64,000 nt of DNA from positions 62,001 through 126,000 of the forward strand of contig JAQSXJ010000015.1 in assembly GCA_029256725.1 (NCBI GenBank), in the 5' to 3' direction. The DNA is from Anaerocolumna sp. GTDB taxonomy: Bacteria > Bacillota > Clostridia > Lachnospirales > Lachnospiraceae. The notes beneath the pieces are model-generated. The model was given only the letters and a program-made list of their open reading frames with translations, was not told the origin of the DNA and searched no databases. The position numbers were made by a program, and so were the translations under genes. This document shows, piece by piece, positions 8,609 to 17,227 of the stretch; the stretch's first letter is position 1, and every line of letters starts with the position of its first letter.

Positions 8609-9780
8609 TCAGATATCCCTCCAACGACGATGCTGGCTGCATTACCTGCAAAAGCAAAAGAGTTTGATAATGCGTAATGAATATCTTTCTGAACCAATTC
8701 AGCTGAGAGTTTAACTTCTTCTAAGGAATTAATGGGATTGCATATATTGATATTTGGATATACATAACTATTCTCAATACTTAAAACAGTAGCAGCAAAT
8801 TCAACAGCACCTGCAGCCGCCAGGCAGTGACCAACTTGAGACTTTATGGAATTAACATGGCATTCACTGGTTAATCTTTCAATCGCTTTTATTTCCATGC
8901 TGTCATTTATTTCTGTACCTGTTCCATGGGTATTGATGTAATCAATTTCAGCAGGGGCGATATCCGCTTGGTTTAGTGCTTGTGTCATAACTCTATAGGC
9001 TCCGTCACCAGATGGGTCTGGACTAGTTGCATGATAAGCATCATTCCCGAGTCCGTAGCCTAATACTTCACAATACATTTTCGCATTTCTTTTTTGCGCT
9101 GATTCATAACTTTCAAGAACAAAAAGAGCACCACCTTCGCCTAAAGTAATACCATCCCTATCTTTATCAAATGGCCTGCAAGGAGTGCTGCTTAAATTTT
9201 GTAGTGAATGAAATCCGTAACTTGAGAATTCCGTCAATGGATCTATTCCCCCTGTTATAACCATATCACAGATTCCAGAATTTACTAATGAGTATGCCGT
9301 TCCTATTGCAGTTGTCCCAGCGGCGCAAGCCGAGGTATTTACAAATACCGGGCCTTTAATTTTTAGCTTTTTAGGCAATTTATAAATATTACTTTTTGAT
9401 ATGGAGTTTTTAATAGTTCCTTTCACATGACCTGAAACATAATCATTGACTCCCACTGAGGTTGCAAAGGAAAAGCCAGCATTTTCATTTAAGTTACTAA
9501 TCATCTCTGGAGTGATCTTAGCATCCTCCAGTAATTGTGCAATTAAATCTTCGTACATGCACTCTAAACGAGATTTATCTTCCAAAGACTGAACCTCGTA
9601 GATGTATGTTTTATTTACCTGGCCGAAATAATCGGTACGAATCTTATCTGTAGGAAATAAGGTGGCTTTCTTAATACCACCTAATCCCCTGACTGCATTA
9701 TCATTAAATTCGTTAATATTATTTCCATTGGCCGCCATTATACTAATACCTGTTACAACAACCTTTTTCATTTTTGACAA
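8605..9780 (-). CDS. Active 3-ketoacyl-ACP synthase (KS-alpha, FabF-like)
   Basis: This 391-residue protein has all three catalytic residues: Cys152 in NTSACAAG, His285 in NTHGTGT and His318 in SQVGHCLAAAG. It would run decarboxylative condensation of malonyl-ACP on the growing chain, presumably as a heterodimer with the Gln-containing partner downstream. The start is a TTG at 9780, preceded by GAGGTGAT inside the end of the ACP gene; an ATG three codons later is the alternative. Neighbouring ACP, KR, DH and thioesterase genes make a complete minimal highly reducing type II set without an enoyl reductase. Confidence 0.92.
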   Translation of the reverse strand: MSKMKKVVVTGISIMAANGNNINEFNDNAVRGLGGIKKATLFPTDKIRTDYFGQVNKTYIYEVQSLEDKSRLECMYEDLIAQLLEDAKITPEMISNLNENAGFSFATSVGVNDYVSGHVKGTIKNSISKSNIYKLPKKLKIKGPVFVNTSACAAGTTAIGTAYSLVNSGICDMVITGGIDPLTEFSSYGFHSLQNLSSTPCRPFDKDRDGITLGEGGALFVLESYESAQKRNAKMYCEVLGYGLGNDAYHATSPDPSGDGAYRVMTQALNQADIAPAEIDYINTHGTGTEINDSMEIKAIERLTSECHVNSIKSQVGHCLAAAGAVEFAATVLSIENSYVYPNINICNPINSLEEVKLSAELVQKDIHYALSNSFAFAGNAASIVVGGISE

Positions 9781-9781
9781 T

Positions 9782-10072
9782 TTACATCACCTCATCCAAC
9801 TTACTGTTAAGAAATTCCGCAATAGTCTTTATACTATGAAGAGCTTTCTTATCCCCATCTGCAAGTTTTAAATCATACTTAGATTTAATGGCTACAACTA
9901 TCTCTAATGCATCAACGGAATCCAATTCCAAGCCTTCTCCCAATTCATCCTGACTTGCGAATAAAGGAGCACCATAGTTTACCTCATTAACATTTACATC
10001 GTCTAATCCCAAGGCATCAATAATCATTTTGGCTACTTCCAAACATCTTTCATCCATATTCATCATACTCAT
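9782..10072 (-). CDS. Dedicated acyl carrier protein
   Basis: This is a 96-residue acidic helical protein with the phosphopantetheine site LDSVDALEIV (attachment Ser52), giving a DS-V core instead of the housekeeping DSLD. It is somewhat longer than a standard ACP of about 75-80 residues because of an N-terminal helix. It heads the type II synthase block, directly after the ABC exporter genes, and is followed one base later by the KS gene. It would be activated by the Sfp-type transferase at the far upstream end of the same operon. Confidence 0.9.
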   Translation of the reverse strand: MSMMNMDERCLEVAKMIIDALGLDDVNVNEVNYGAPLFASQDELGEGLELDSVDALEIVVAIKSKYDLKLADGDKKALHSIKTIAEFLNSKLDEVM

Positions 10073-10093
10073 AAACTGAACCTCCTCCTATTA

Positions 10094-10771
10094 TCAAACC
10101 AATTTACCATCTTCTATGATTAACTGCTGTTCCCCATAATCTAAGATCTTTTTATCATGTGTTACTAAGACTACTGTTGACTGGCTTTCCTTCATGATGC
10201 CTTTTAAACATTCCATAAATAAGAGACTATTTTTTTTATCGAGATTACCGGTTGGTTCGTCAGCAAATATATAATTTGCTCCGGAAACAAAAGCTCTTAT
10301 AATGGCAACTCTTTGCTTCTCCCCGCCGGAAAGCGTTTGGATTTCCTTTTTTCGTATGTTACCCAAATTCATAATCTCAAGATATTTATCGATACGAGCT
10401 TCCAATTCCTGACTGACTTTTTCGTTACGCAGCATATAGTTTAGTTTGATATTATCTTCAACATTCATAAATCCAAAAAGGTTTAAATGCTGGTAAATAA
10501 AATTGATATTATTTAATCTAAAATTGTCACGTTGAACATTCCTTAGATCATAAATCGATTTATCGCCATACAAAACTTCTCCTTGAAGAGACTCAATAAG
10601 TCCTGCAAGTGCATACATAAAAGTTGTTTTGCCTGATCCAGACGGACCAGAAATTGCAGTTAGTATTCCCTGTTGAATCTCACAACTGATTCCATTTAAA
10701 ATGTTACGTACTGTTTGACCTTCTTTAATCGTATAAACTAAATTATTTGCTCTAATATTTGACTTACTCAT
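10094..10771 (-). CDS. ABC transporter ATPase, LolD/MacB-like
   Basis: This 225-residue ATPase has a Walker A GPSGSGKTT, signature LSGGEKQR and Walker B YIFADEPTGNLD, the EPTGNLD form typical of ATPases that pair with FtsX-type permeases (MacB, LolD, BceA). The partner permease gene lies 13 bp upstream. Together they probably export the peptide or acyl-peptide made by this operon, or give self-protection against it. No C39 leader-peptidase domain is attached, so leader removal must be done by another protein (see the M50 protease). Confidence 0.9.
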   Translation of the reverse strand: MSKSNIRANNLVYTIKEGQTVRNILNGISCEIQQGILTAISGPSGSGKTTFMYALAGLIESLQGEVLYGDKSIYDLRNVQRDNFRLNNINFIYQHLNLFGFMNVEDNIKLNYMLRNEKVSQELEARIDKYLEIMNLGNIRKKEIQTLSGGEKQRVAIIRAFVSGANYIFADEPTGNLDKKNSLLFMECLKGIMKESQSTVVLVTHDKKILDYGEQQLIIEDGKLV

Positions 10772-10784
10772 ATTCTTCTCCTAA

Positions 10785-12674
10785 CTACTCCGATATTGTT
10801 AAATATTTTCTTATATCTGAAGTAAATGCTCGTTTAATGGTTAAATGTAGAATCAGTGAACCACCAATTAGTAATAGAACATATACAAAAAGCATTAAAG
10901 TAATTGGAAAGGTCGTTCTAACAGGTACTGTTATAAATTCCAAAGACATATCAACTCCCATCCCAATAAAAGTTTTTGCCAGGAGAATTCCTATTACCGT
11001 TGCAATTGTGATGACATTCATCATCTGGAAAAGGTATGCTCTTTTAAGGGTATTAACATTCGCACCCATAGCTCTAAATCTTGTGATATCAAAAACATTT
11101 TGATTGGAAACAGATATATAAAAGTGAACTAACATCAAAAACGAAACCAGAATAACCAAAAATGCTGATATTTCAAATATTTCAACACCATTTATTGCAT
11201 TATCATAGCTATTGTCAGCAATCTCTTGTTTCGTAACCACATAATTTCCGGTAACGTTGGAATCGTTATTTAACGCTTCAATTACACTATCATTTGCTTT
11301 ATGGATATATAACGCATTTATCATATCAATATCAATTTGGCTTTGCATATACCCCTTACTCACAAACCCATATCTTCCTCTGCTTCCATTTGCCACAAAA
11401 CGTCCTGCTATCGTAAACTCTACTTTGTGATTATTAATCTGAAGAACATATTTTTCACCGATATCATCATCTGAAATGAAATAGTTTGGCAAATAGATTC
11501 CTGAAAAGGTTGGATCATTTAATGATACAGATGGATCACTCCCATCCGTAAGTACCATCTTCTCACCATACTTTCCATAATCACTGTCAATGGAATAAAT
11601 AGTGTTTTCATACCCTTCCGAATCTACCATTTCCAAATTAATTCCATATGCTATTTGGGCATCCGGATCCAGTTTAAAAACCAAATCCCTGTACTCCTCC
11701 TCCGAACGCTGCTTAATCACACTGGAGTGGATAATTAAATGATTGAAGAACATATTCTCCTCGACAGTGTCTTTCGCAATATTTCGCATCGTGGTGAACA
11801 TTCCTATAAGTCCTGCACTCAACATAACTCCAACCACCAGCGTAGAGATAATTGGATTTGTTCTTTTAAAGTATCCCATAAAAATCCTCTGGCTCAAAAC
11901 TAAGGATTTAAGGCCGAATAACTCCCCAATCTTTAGTAAAAGATGCTGAATACCTATTTCAATAATATCTAAGAGTAAGAAACCTCCTGCAATGGGTAAA
12001 ACGGCTAACATTCCATTGTCCTTTCCCATAAACAATCCACAAATAATCAGAACGAAGCCAACGATTCCCACTGCCCAGTCCTTCGTCTCAAGCTTCTTTA
12101 TCGTGTCTGTTTTATAAGGGCTTCTCATCTCTTCTAGTGGATCAAAGGACGCTATTTTCTTTAAGGTAACTAACATACATAATGTAATAATAAAAATGTG
12201 AAGGATTAATGCTCCTATGATATTGGCAAACCCAATCCATTTACTTTGTATATCTAAAATATCACTTAATAAAGTGTAGATTATTTCCATGAGTACAAGA
12301 GCGATAGGTACCGCATAAAATTGATAATATATAGACTCTTTTACATAAATGTATGAAAGTTGCTTTCTTGTAACACCAGAGAGTCTTAATTGGATATTAA
12401 ACTCTTTTCTAGTAGAAAAGATGGTTTTTATAACAATCCTCAATATCCAAAGTGAGAACAAAATAATCATAACCGATATTGCAATTAACAAATAAAAATA
12501 CATCGTTAATTGTTCATCTCTGGATATTCGTTCAGTTTCTAGTTTTATTTGGTATATTTCTCCTATTATCTTAGAGAAAACACCTACTACCACCAAATTT
12601 ATTACAGATACTACAATAAAAACCAACATTTGTGATTTATTATTTTTATAAAGCTGCTTCAATAAAGAATTCAT
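10785..12674 (-). CDS. FtsX-family ABC permease
   Basis: This integral membrane protein of about 629 residues starts at ATG 12674, which has AGGTG six nucleotides upstream; a longer frame to 12704 lacks a good site. It has an N-terminal membrane segment, three more helices with an FtsX-like loop, a large extracytoplasmic region of about 240 residues (about 330-500), and a C-terminal four-helix FtsX domain. This fits a MacB/BceB-like mechanotransmission permease rather than a classical channel exporter. It sits between the precursor peptides and its ATPase, and so probably handles their product. Confidence 0.85.
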   Translation of the reverse strand: MNSLLKQLYKNNKSQMLVFIVVSVINLVVVGVFSKIIGEIYQIKLETERISRDEQLTMYFYLLIAISVMIILFSLWILRIVIKTIFSTRKEFNIQLRLSGVTRKQLSYIYVKESIYYQFYAVPIALVLMEIIYTLLSDILDIQSKWIGFANIIGALILHIFIITLCMLVTLKKIASFDPLEEMRSPYKTDTIKKLETKDWAVGIVGFVLIICGLFMGKDNGMLAVLPIAGGFLLLDIIEIGIQHLLLKIGELFGLKSLVLSQRIFMGYFKRTNPIISTLVVGVMLSAGLIGMFTTMRNIAKDTVEENMFFNHLIIHSSVIKQRSEEEYRDLVFKLDPDAQIAYGINLEMVDSEGYENTIYSIDSDYGKYGEKMVLTDGSDPSVSLNDPTFSGIYLPNYFISDDDIGEKYVLQINNHKVEFTIAGRFVANGSRGRYGFVSKGYMQSQIDIDMINALYIHKANDSVIEALNNDSNVTGNYVVTKQEIADNSYDNAINGVEIFEISAFLVILVSFLMLVHFYISVSNQNVFDITRFRAMGANVNTLKRAYLFQMMNVITIATVIGILLAKTFIGMGVDMSLEFITVPVRTTFPITLMLFVYVLLLIGGSLILHLTIKRAFTSDIRKYLTISE

Positions 12675-12760
12675 AATTATCACCTGTTCTGGCAAATACT
12701 TCATAAAGAAGTATTTGCCTAATTTAATAAAACTAGATTATAAGAATTTACTTTTTAAAA

Positions 12761-12904
12761 TTAATTACAACAACTAGTACAACCAGTAAATCCTGCTGTT
12801 ACAATTTCTTCAACTTCTTCAAAAATCTCTTCTTTCGTATTCACAGTTGTTTCTTTTTCATTTAGAGTAATATTTTCGTTCAGATCTTTTTTCGTATTTT
12901 CCAT
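12761..12904 (-). CDS. RiPP precursor peptide A3 (47 aa), CxxCC core
   Basis: This small gene encodes 47 residues ending EEIVTAGFTGCTSCCN. The N-terminal 25 residues are polar and differ from the other two copies, while the last 22 (from EEIFEEVEEIVTAG onward) are nearly identical among the three. All cysteines (42, 45, 46) are in the final five residues. The pattern of variable leader start, acidic helical recognition segment and Cys-rich C-terminus next to a SPASM radical SAM enzyme and a protease is what a ribosomal peptide precursor should look like. It has a ribosome-binding site AAGGAG and lies 86 bp before the permease gene. I do not recognise the exact family. Confidence 0.8.
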   Translation of the reverse strand: MENTKKDLNENITLNEKETTVNTKEEIFEEVEEIVTAGFTGCTSCCN

Positions 12905-12926
12905 AATGAATCTCCTTTTCTATTTA

Positions 12927-13061
12927 TTAGCTGCAGCAACTTGAGCATCCAGTAAATCCTGCTGTTACGATTTCTTCAACTTCCTCAAACATTTCTTCGC
13001 TTTCTACGATATTTTCTTTGATATCCTCAGCTTTTTGGGTAGTTACTTTATTATCTTCCAT
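12927..13061 (-). CDS. RiPP precursor peptide A2 (44 aa), CxxCC core
   Basis: The second of three paralogous precursors is 44 residues ending EEIVTAGFTGCSSCCS. It differs from copy A3 in the core at two or three positions only (T to S, final N to S), while the leader start is unrelated. The AG before the core could be the cleavage point (inference). A strong GAGGAGGATTAATTA-type ribosome-binding region precedes ATG 13061. Confidence 0.8.
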   Translation of the reverse strand: MEDNKVTTQKAEDIKENIVESEEMFEEVEEIVTAGFTGCSSCCS

Positions 13062-13092
13062 TAATTAATCCTCCTCACTTATAATTGATTTT

Positions 13093-13227
13093 TTAATTAC
13101 AACAATTGGAACAACCAGTTAAACCTGCAGTGACAATTTCTTCAATTTCTTCAAAAATTTCTTCATTTTCATTTTGGACATTAGTAATAATAATGTCTTC
13201 CTTTGCGGAATTGAATTTCTTATCCAT
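13093..13227 (-). CDS. RiPP precursor peptide A1 (44 aa), CxxCC core
   Basis: The first of the three precursors in transcription order is 44 residues ending EEIVTAGLTGCSNCCN. Relative to the other copies it has Leu for Phe at the first core position after TAG, and Asn in place of the last Ser between the Cys residues. The conserved EEIxEEIVTAG segment and TGCxxCC core are retained. It has an AAAGGAAGG ribosome-binding site and lies downstream of a candidate internal promoter at 13325-13363. Confidence 0.8.
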   Translation of the reverse strand: MDKKFNSAKEDIIITNVQNENEEIFEEIEEIVTAGLTGCSNCCN

Positions 13228-13324
13228 TTTTAATCCTTCCTTTCTGTAATCTTCTCTCAAATAAAATAGTTACTATTTAGAACTGAATTTTTATGTATCT
13301 CTCCTCCCTTCTCTCCGGTCATGA

Positions 13325-13363
13325 AATACAATATCTAACAACTAAATTGTTAAGGAACAATTT
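13325..13363 (-). promoter_or_regulatory. Candidate internal promoter with inverted repeat ahead of the precursor genes
   Basis: On the minus strand TTAACA (13353-13348) and TGTATT (13330-13325) are 17 bp apart. The -35 is overlapped by the perfect inverted repeat AAATTGTT-AAGG-AACAATTT (13344-13363), which could be an operator or an RNA hairpin. A separate promoter would let the precursors be made in excess over the enzymes. The sequence elements are seen; the function is inferred. Confidence 0.4.
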
Positions 13364-13377
13364 ATGTTATTATCAAG

Positions 13378-13773
13378 TTATCCCTTAGCTCTACTTAAAT
13401 AATGATAAATAATATTGTGTAGACCTAATGTTATAAAAAAAATAATCCAGGTGACGGACCAGGCTGCAGTCACAGAACTGATAATCATATAGCTAAAAGC
13501 ACAGGCACACCATAAAAGAGTTGCTATCATTCTAAAGTATTTTGGTCTGGCTTCTAACACGGTTTCTTCATATTCTGAATCAGAATTACTTTTCGGTAGA
13601 AACTGTGAGCGATATACTAATATAGCCGTTGGCAGGATACAGATTAAAGCTGCTACCACTATCCCAACCTCATCTTTTTTGTAAATATTATCAGCCGCAA
13701 TTAGTATAACAGCGGCAAAGATATACATACTTACTGAAATCGCTAATAACAAAGCTGACTTTTCCTTTTTCAT
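13378..13773 (-). CDS. Small four-helix membrane protein, unknown function
   Basis: This 131-residue protein has four clear hydrophobic segments (about 8-28, 37-54, 82-103 and 107-124) and a short acidic loop in the middle (SNSDSEYEETV). I see no catalytic motif. It lies 3 bp after the M50 protease gene and before the precursor peptides, so it is likely part of the peptide system. An immunity protein or a partner of the transporter are reasonable options, but nothing in the sequence decides between them. Confidence 0.6.
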   Translation of the reverse strand: MKKEKSALLLAISVSMYIFAAVILIAADNIYKKDEVGIVVAALICILPTAILVYRSQFLPKSNSDSEYEETVLEARPKYFRMIATLLWCACAFSYMIISSVTAAWSVTWIIFFITLGLHNIIYHYLSRAKG

Positions 13774-13776
13774 GAA

Positions 13777-14862
13777 CTAAAAACTCCTTTTGATTTTATG
13801 TATGAACTTACCAGTTAAATAGATAATGATTATTGCAAACGCAATATACAAAATAAAACTACTCAGTTCGAATAACCCAAGCCAATAATTAATATTAATA
13901 AAAATACTTACGAGACTAGATACAAACAGACCAAGCAAAATAAGTCCGCATATTTGGTATCTGCTATTTAATTTTACTTTATTTCCATTGAATAAATTAT
14001 TCAGATATTTGAAGCCTTTAAGGCGTAAATCTAAAATTCCTACCAGCATCGTCATCATAAAGTATCCATCTGTCATACCAAACAGTCCTAAATTCGTAAT
14101 AATTGTACTTATATTTGCTGAAATCCAAATATCGATTACAGCCCCATGAAAATATTCAGGAAGCAATGCTTTTAATAAGATCCCTATAAAGGCCATAATA
14201 AAATTAAAATAAATTCCGCCTGCCATAACTAATAGTTTTTTACTCTGTTTTTCCAGATTGAGACCAAAATATTGAACCAAGATAATTGGATATATAAAAT
14301 ACCAGCCCAGGCTGACATTATCAATTTTTACCCCTACATACCTGGCTATTGTACAATGCCCAATTTCATGGATCACCAATACTGCCCAGGGGAATACTGC
14401 AATGGTAAATATGATTTCCCACAGCTTCATATTTACATAGTCTATGCTTTGAGGTAGAAACATTCGATAATTCCAAAAGAATAAACCCATAAGAATTACA
14501 CTTAAAAACACGAAACCTATACCTAATTTGGTGGAACCAAAGGTATCTTTGGCTTCGCTTTTTGGAAAAAAACTAAAAAATACTTTTCCTACTTTTTTGA
14601 ATTCATTAAACGATCCTTTTGGTTCTACATCGTTTTCCAGATAACCAAGTTTACTAAAGTTATTAAAAATGCGAGTATTGTCTTCATCTAATGTATCAAC
14701 TACTATTTCCTCACTCTTATATTTATCAATGAATTTTGTAACAGCGTTTGCATACTTATAATCGATTTTTACAAAACTGTTTAGTGATTTAATGCCTACT
14801 AATAGCAGCCGGCCTGAGAGGGTATAGTTGATGTTATAGCAAAGGTTTTCTTTCACTTTCAT
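13777..14862 (-). CDS. M50-family membrane metalloprotease with RRE-like N-terminus
   Basis: This 361-residue membrane protein has the zinc motif HEIGH (His165, Glu166, His169) inside a membrane helix and a second-ligand segment MTDGYF (Asp265), as in site-2-protease-like M50 enzymes. The first 80 residues form a soluble domain with a winged-helix pattern (YANAVTKFIDKYKSEEIVVDTL then LGYLEND) that resembles the PqqD/RRE peptide-binding domain of RiPP enzymes. It would bind the precursor leader and cut it at or in the membrane, which fits the absence of a C39 domain on the exporter. The gene is 3 bp from the radical SAM gene. The protease call is firm; the RRE call is moderate. Confidence 0.85.
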   Translation of the reverse strand: MKVKENLCYNINYTLSGRLLLVGIKSLNSFVKIDYKYANAVTKFIDKYKSEEIVVDTLDEDNTRIFNNFSKLGYLENDVEPKGSFNEFKKVGKVFFSFFPKSEAKDTFGSTKLGIGFVFLSVILMGLFFWNYRMFLPQSIDYVNMKLWEIIFTIAVFPWAVLVIHEIGHCTIARYVGVKIDNVSLGWYFIYPIILVQYFGLNLEKQSKKLLVMAGGIYFNFIMAFIGILLKALLPEYFHGAVIDIWISANISTIITNLGLFGMTDGYFMMTMLVGILDLRLKGFKYLNNLFNGNKVKLNSRYQICGLILLGLFVSSLVSIFININYWLGLFELSSFILYIAFAIIIIYLTGKFIHKIKRSF

Positions 14863-14865
14863 CTC

Positions 14866-16158
14866 TTATATCTCCTTATGATACTTGTTGTAAGCGATTA
14901 ACTTTTTGTTAATAAGATCTTTGTTATCTTTATAATGATCCACCAAAAATTTAATTATTTTTCTTGTATAGATATTCATTAAGATACAACGTTCCTGCAG
15001 CTCTTTGCTGATGCTTCCTTTTAGATTGTTTTGCAGTCCTTTACACCAGACTCCGCAAACTTTCTTAGCAATACACCTTTGACATGCTTCATTGTCATAG
15101 CGACAGCCTTCTCTAACTTCTTTGAAGCCTATATTCTCTTGTAAGTTCTGCAAGGAATTTAAGTTGTTGAATTCGACAGCATACTTATCATGTTCCGTAA
15201 AGGTATGGCATGGGTACATTCTTCTATTAGGTGTTATTGAGAATGAATGACCCGCGGAGCAATCCCTTTGTTCTACTTGCATTAGAATTCTAATCATTAA
15301 ACCAATAAACGTACGGGGAACCTTTGTTATGTCACCATTTAAGATTTTGTCAACATAGTATTCTGCAGTTTCTGTACAAAATAGCTCGTACTTCTCTAAG
15401 GTGTCTTTGTCTTCAATATCAATACGATATCTATCATCATCGGAACTAACTGGAATTAATTCGTAGGTATTAATTGGCATCTCTTCCATTTCCCCACACC
15501 ATTGATTAACATATCCTGGTCGATAACTATCTAAGTGTTGTTTTGTGAAGGTATATTGAGCATAGATATTAGTTCCTCTCTCTTTTAGTGTTTTTAGGTT
15601 TTTATATACAATATCGTATGTACTTTCGATATGCTCTGCGACTCTGTTTTTATCATGGATCTCTTTTGTTCCATCAATACTTGTGCCAATGATAATATTG
15701 TATTTGCAAATAAACTCTAAAATTTCATCATTTAAAATCGTTGCATTTGTATTTATTGATAATTGGGGCACTTTATCTGAGGTCTCATAAAGGTACTCCA
15801 CAAATTTTTTGATTTGTCGAAAGTTTAAGATTGGTTCACCACCAAAAAAGGATATTGCCTTTACTCCATTATGAATTTCTTTTATCTTCTCATAAGTGGC
15901 CACATAGGCTTCAAAATCAAATTGACGTTTTGAGTCATGAATACCGTAGGTTCCCTCTTCGGCATAACAATATTTACATTTTAGATTACATGTCGTTGCT
16001 GCCAAATAAATAATTGTCGGCCTCCAACCTTCATCATTTACGGAGGGGGCTTCAATTTTTCTGGGAACTTTTAAGAATTCTTTAATACTTCCATCTCTTT
16101 CAAGGAAAATCTTTATGGCTTCACTATCAAACCAAATCTTATCGTCTACTTTATACAT
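14866..16158 (-). CDS. Radical SAM/SPASM peptide maturase
   Basis: This 430-residue protein has the SAM-binding cluster motif CNLKCKYC (Cys57, 61, 64), the GGEP motif (FFGGEPIL), and a C-terminal SPASM domain with a Cys around the ITPNRRMYPC segment and the CQRCIAKKVCGVWCKG arrangement for auxiliary Fe-S clusters. This is the architecture of peptide-modifying enzymes that form thioether or carbon-carbon crosslinks (sactipeptide, ranthipeptide, SCIFF and related). Substrates are almost surely the three CxxCC precursors in the same operon. The gene overlaps the upstream BtrH-like gene by 8 nt. The bond type formed cannot be told from the sequence. Confidence 0.93.
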   Translation of the reverse strand: MYKVDDKIWFDSEAIKIFLERDGSIKEFLKVPRKIEAPSVNDEGWRPTIIYLAATTCNLKCKYCYAEEGTYGIHDSKRQFDFEAYVATYEKIKEIHNGVKAISFFGGEPILNFRQIKKFVEYLYETSDKVPQLSINTNATILNDEILEFICKYNIIIGTSIDGTKEIHDKNRVAEHIESTYDIVYKNLKTLKERGTNIYAQYTFTKQHLDSYRPGYVNQWCGEMEEMPINTYELIPVSSDDDRYRIDIEDKDTLEKYELFCTETAEYYVDKILNGDITKVPRTFIGLMIRILMQVEQRDCSAGHSFSITPNRRMYPCHTFTEHDKYAVEFNNLNSLQNLQENIGFKEVREGCRYDNEACQRCIAKKVCGVWCKGLQNNLKGSISKELQERCILMNIYTRKIIKFLVDHYKDNKDLINKKLIAYNKYHKEI

Positions 16159-17089
16159 ACGCTGAAATCACCCTCTCTTTTAGTATTCTTTCAAATAAGG
16201 ACTGCTCTTCTTTTTCAATACTTGAAACAACAGTGTCAATTAGTTCATAATCTATTTCTTTGTCTTCCATAATGGATTTCTTTATTAGTCTTGCAATCTT
16301 CCTCCAAAGATTCCCGCTTCTTTCAAGTTCTTCAAACTGAAGATTCATTTGGGCTTTTAAGGCCTCATTAAATTCTCGTCTATAAAAAAAGGAGCTGCCA
16401 TTTTGAATGCTCTGTAATATCACATATTTTGATACCTTGTTCATTGGCTCCCAATTATTTAATAGAATATTTTTGAAACTGCTATAGAAATCTGAACCTT
16501 TTACCCAGCCCCCACGCTCATCTTCGTATAAATCAGACTGAATCAGCAGTCTGATATTATCTTCAATACAATTTCGTTTGTTTTCTGCGCTCACTTCTAA
16601 GGATTCCAGGTAAATAAATTTAAAGGGTACACCAAGCGGTTTTATTTTTAAACTTTCCAATTTTTTAAGACTACTTTTTGAAATTAACTTTTCCATAATA
16701 CTTTCGTCATAGTCACCCTCTAATACTATCGTGTCATCATTAATTTCGGCGATTCTGTAAGTACCGTAGGTATGAAAGAATTGTACGACATTCGTCTTGA
16801 GATTTTGAATCTTATCAAAATCCATATATGGAAGAGTTACTAAGACTCGACTAAACTGTTCTTGCTTTAAGGCAAATAGTTCATCAATTTCAAGATACCT
16901 ATAAGTGAGTGATAACTTATCCAGTAATTCATCGATAAAGCAGATACCCCGGCCTTGTAGAATGTATAGTGTACTTCCGCCATAGGACATATGGTTAATA
17001 GTGTTACTGAGTCCGCTACATAAAACAGCTTCATAATAGTTTAAATTTTCGATTTTTTCTTCCAATAGATATAAATCGCAGCTTCTCAC
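16151..17089 (-). CDS. BtrH-like (DUF4872-type) protein, possible acyltransferase
   Basis: This 312-residue protein resembles butirosin protein BtrH and relatives: an N-terminal segment with a Cys followed by a glycine-rich helix start (AVLCSGLSNTINHMSYGGST), and a C-terminal helical tail of the type LWRKIARLIKK followed by an acidic helix. BtrH moves an acyl group from an acyl carrier protein to an amine. If the assignment holds, this protein is a natural link between the ACP-bound acyl chain and the modified peptide. It overlaps the radical SAM gene by 8 nt, so the two are probably made together. The assignment comes from pattern memory only, so confidence is moderate. Confidence 0.5.
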   Translation of the reverse strand: MRSCDLYLLEEKIENLNYYEAVLCSGLSNTINHMSYGGSTLYILQGRGICFIDELLDKLSLTYRYLEIDELFALKQEQFSRVLVTLPYMDFDKIQNLKTNVVQFFHTYGTYRIAEINDDTIVLEGDYDESIMEKLISKSSLKKLESLKIKPLGVPFKFIYLESLEVSAENKRNCIEDNIRLLIQSDLYEDERGGWVKGSDFYSSFKNILLNNWEPMNKVSKYVILQSIQNGSSFFYRREFNEALKAQMNLQFEELERSGNLWRKIARLIKKSIMEDKEIDYELIDTVVSSIEKEEQSLFERILKERVISAYV

Positions 17090-17227
17090 CTCTTATTCAC
17101 GCCTTTCTTTTTCTTAATGATTTAATCATATAATATAAATAACCGTAAAAAAAAACTCATATTGACTGCAAACAACATAAAAATGACCTCAAAAAAAGAA
17201 GATAATTTCATAAAAATTATCTCCTTC

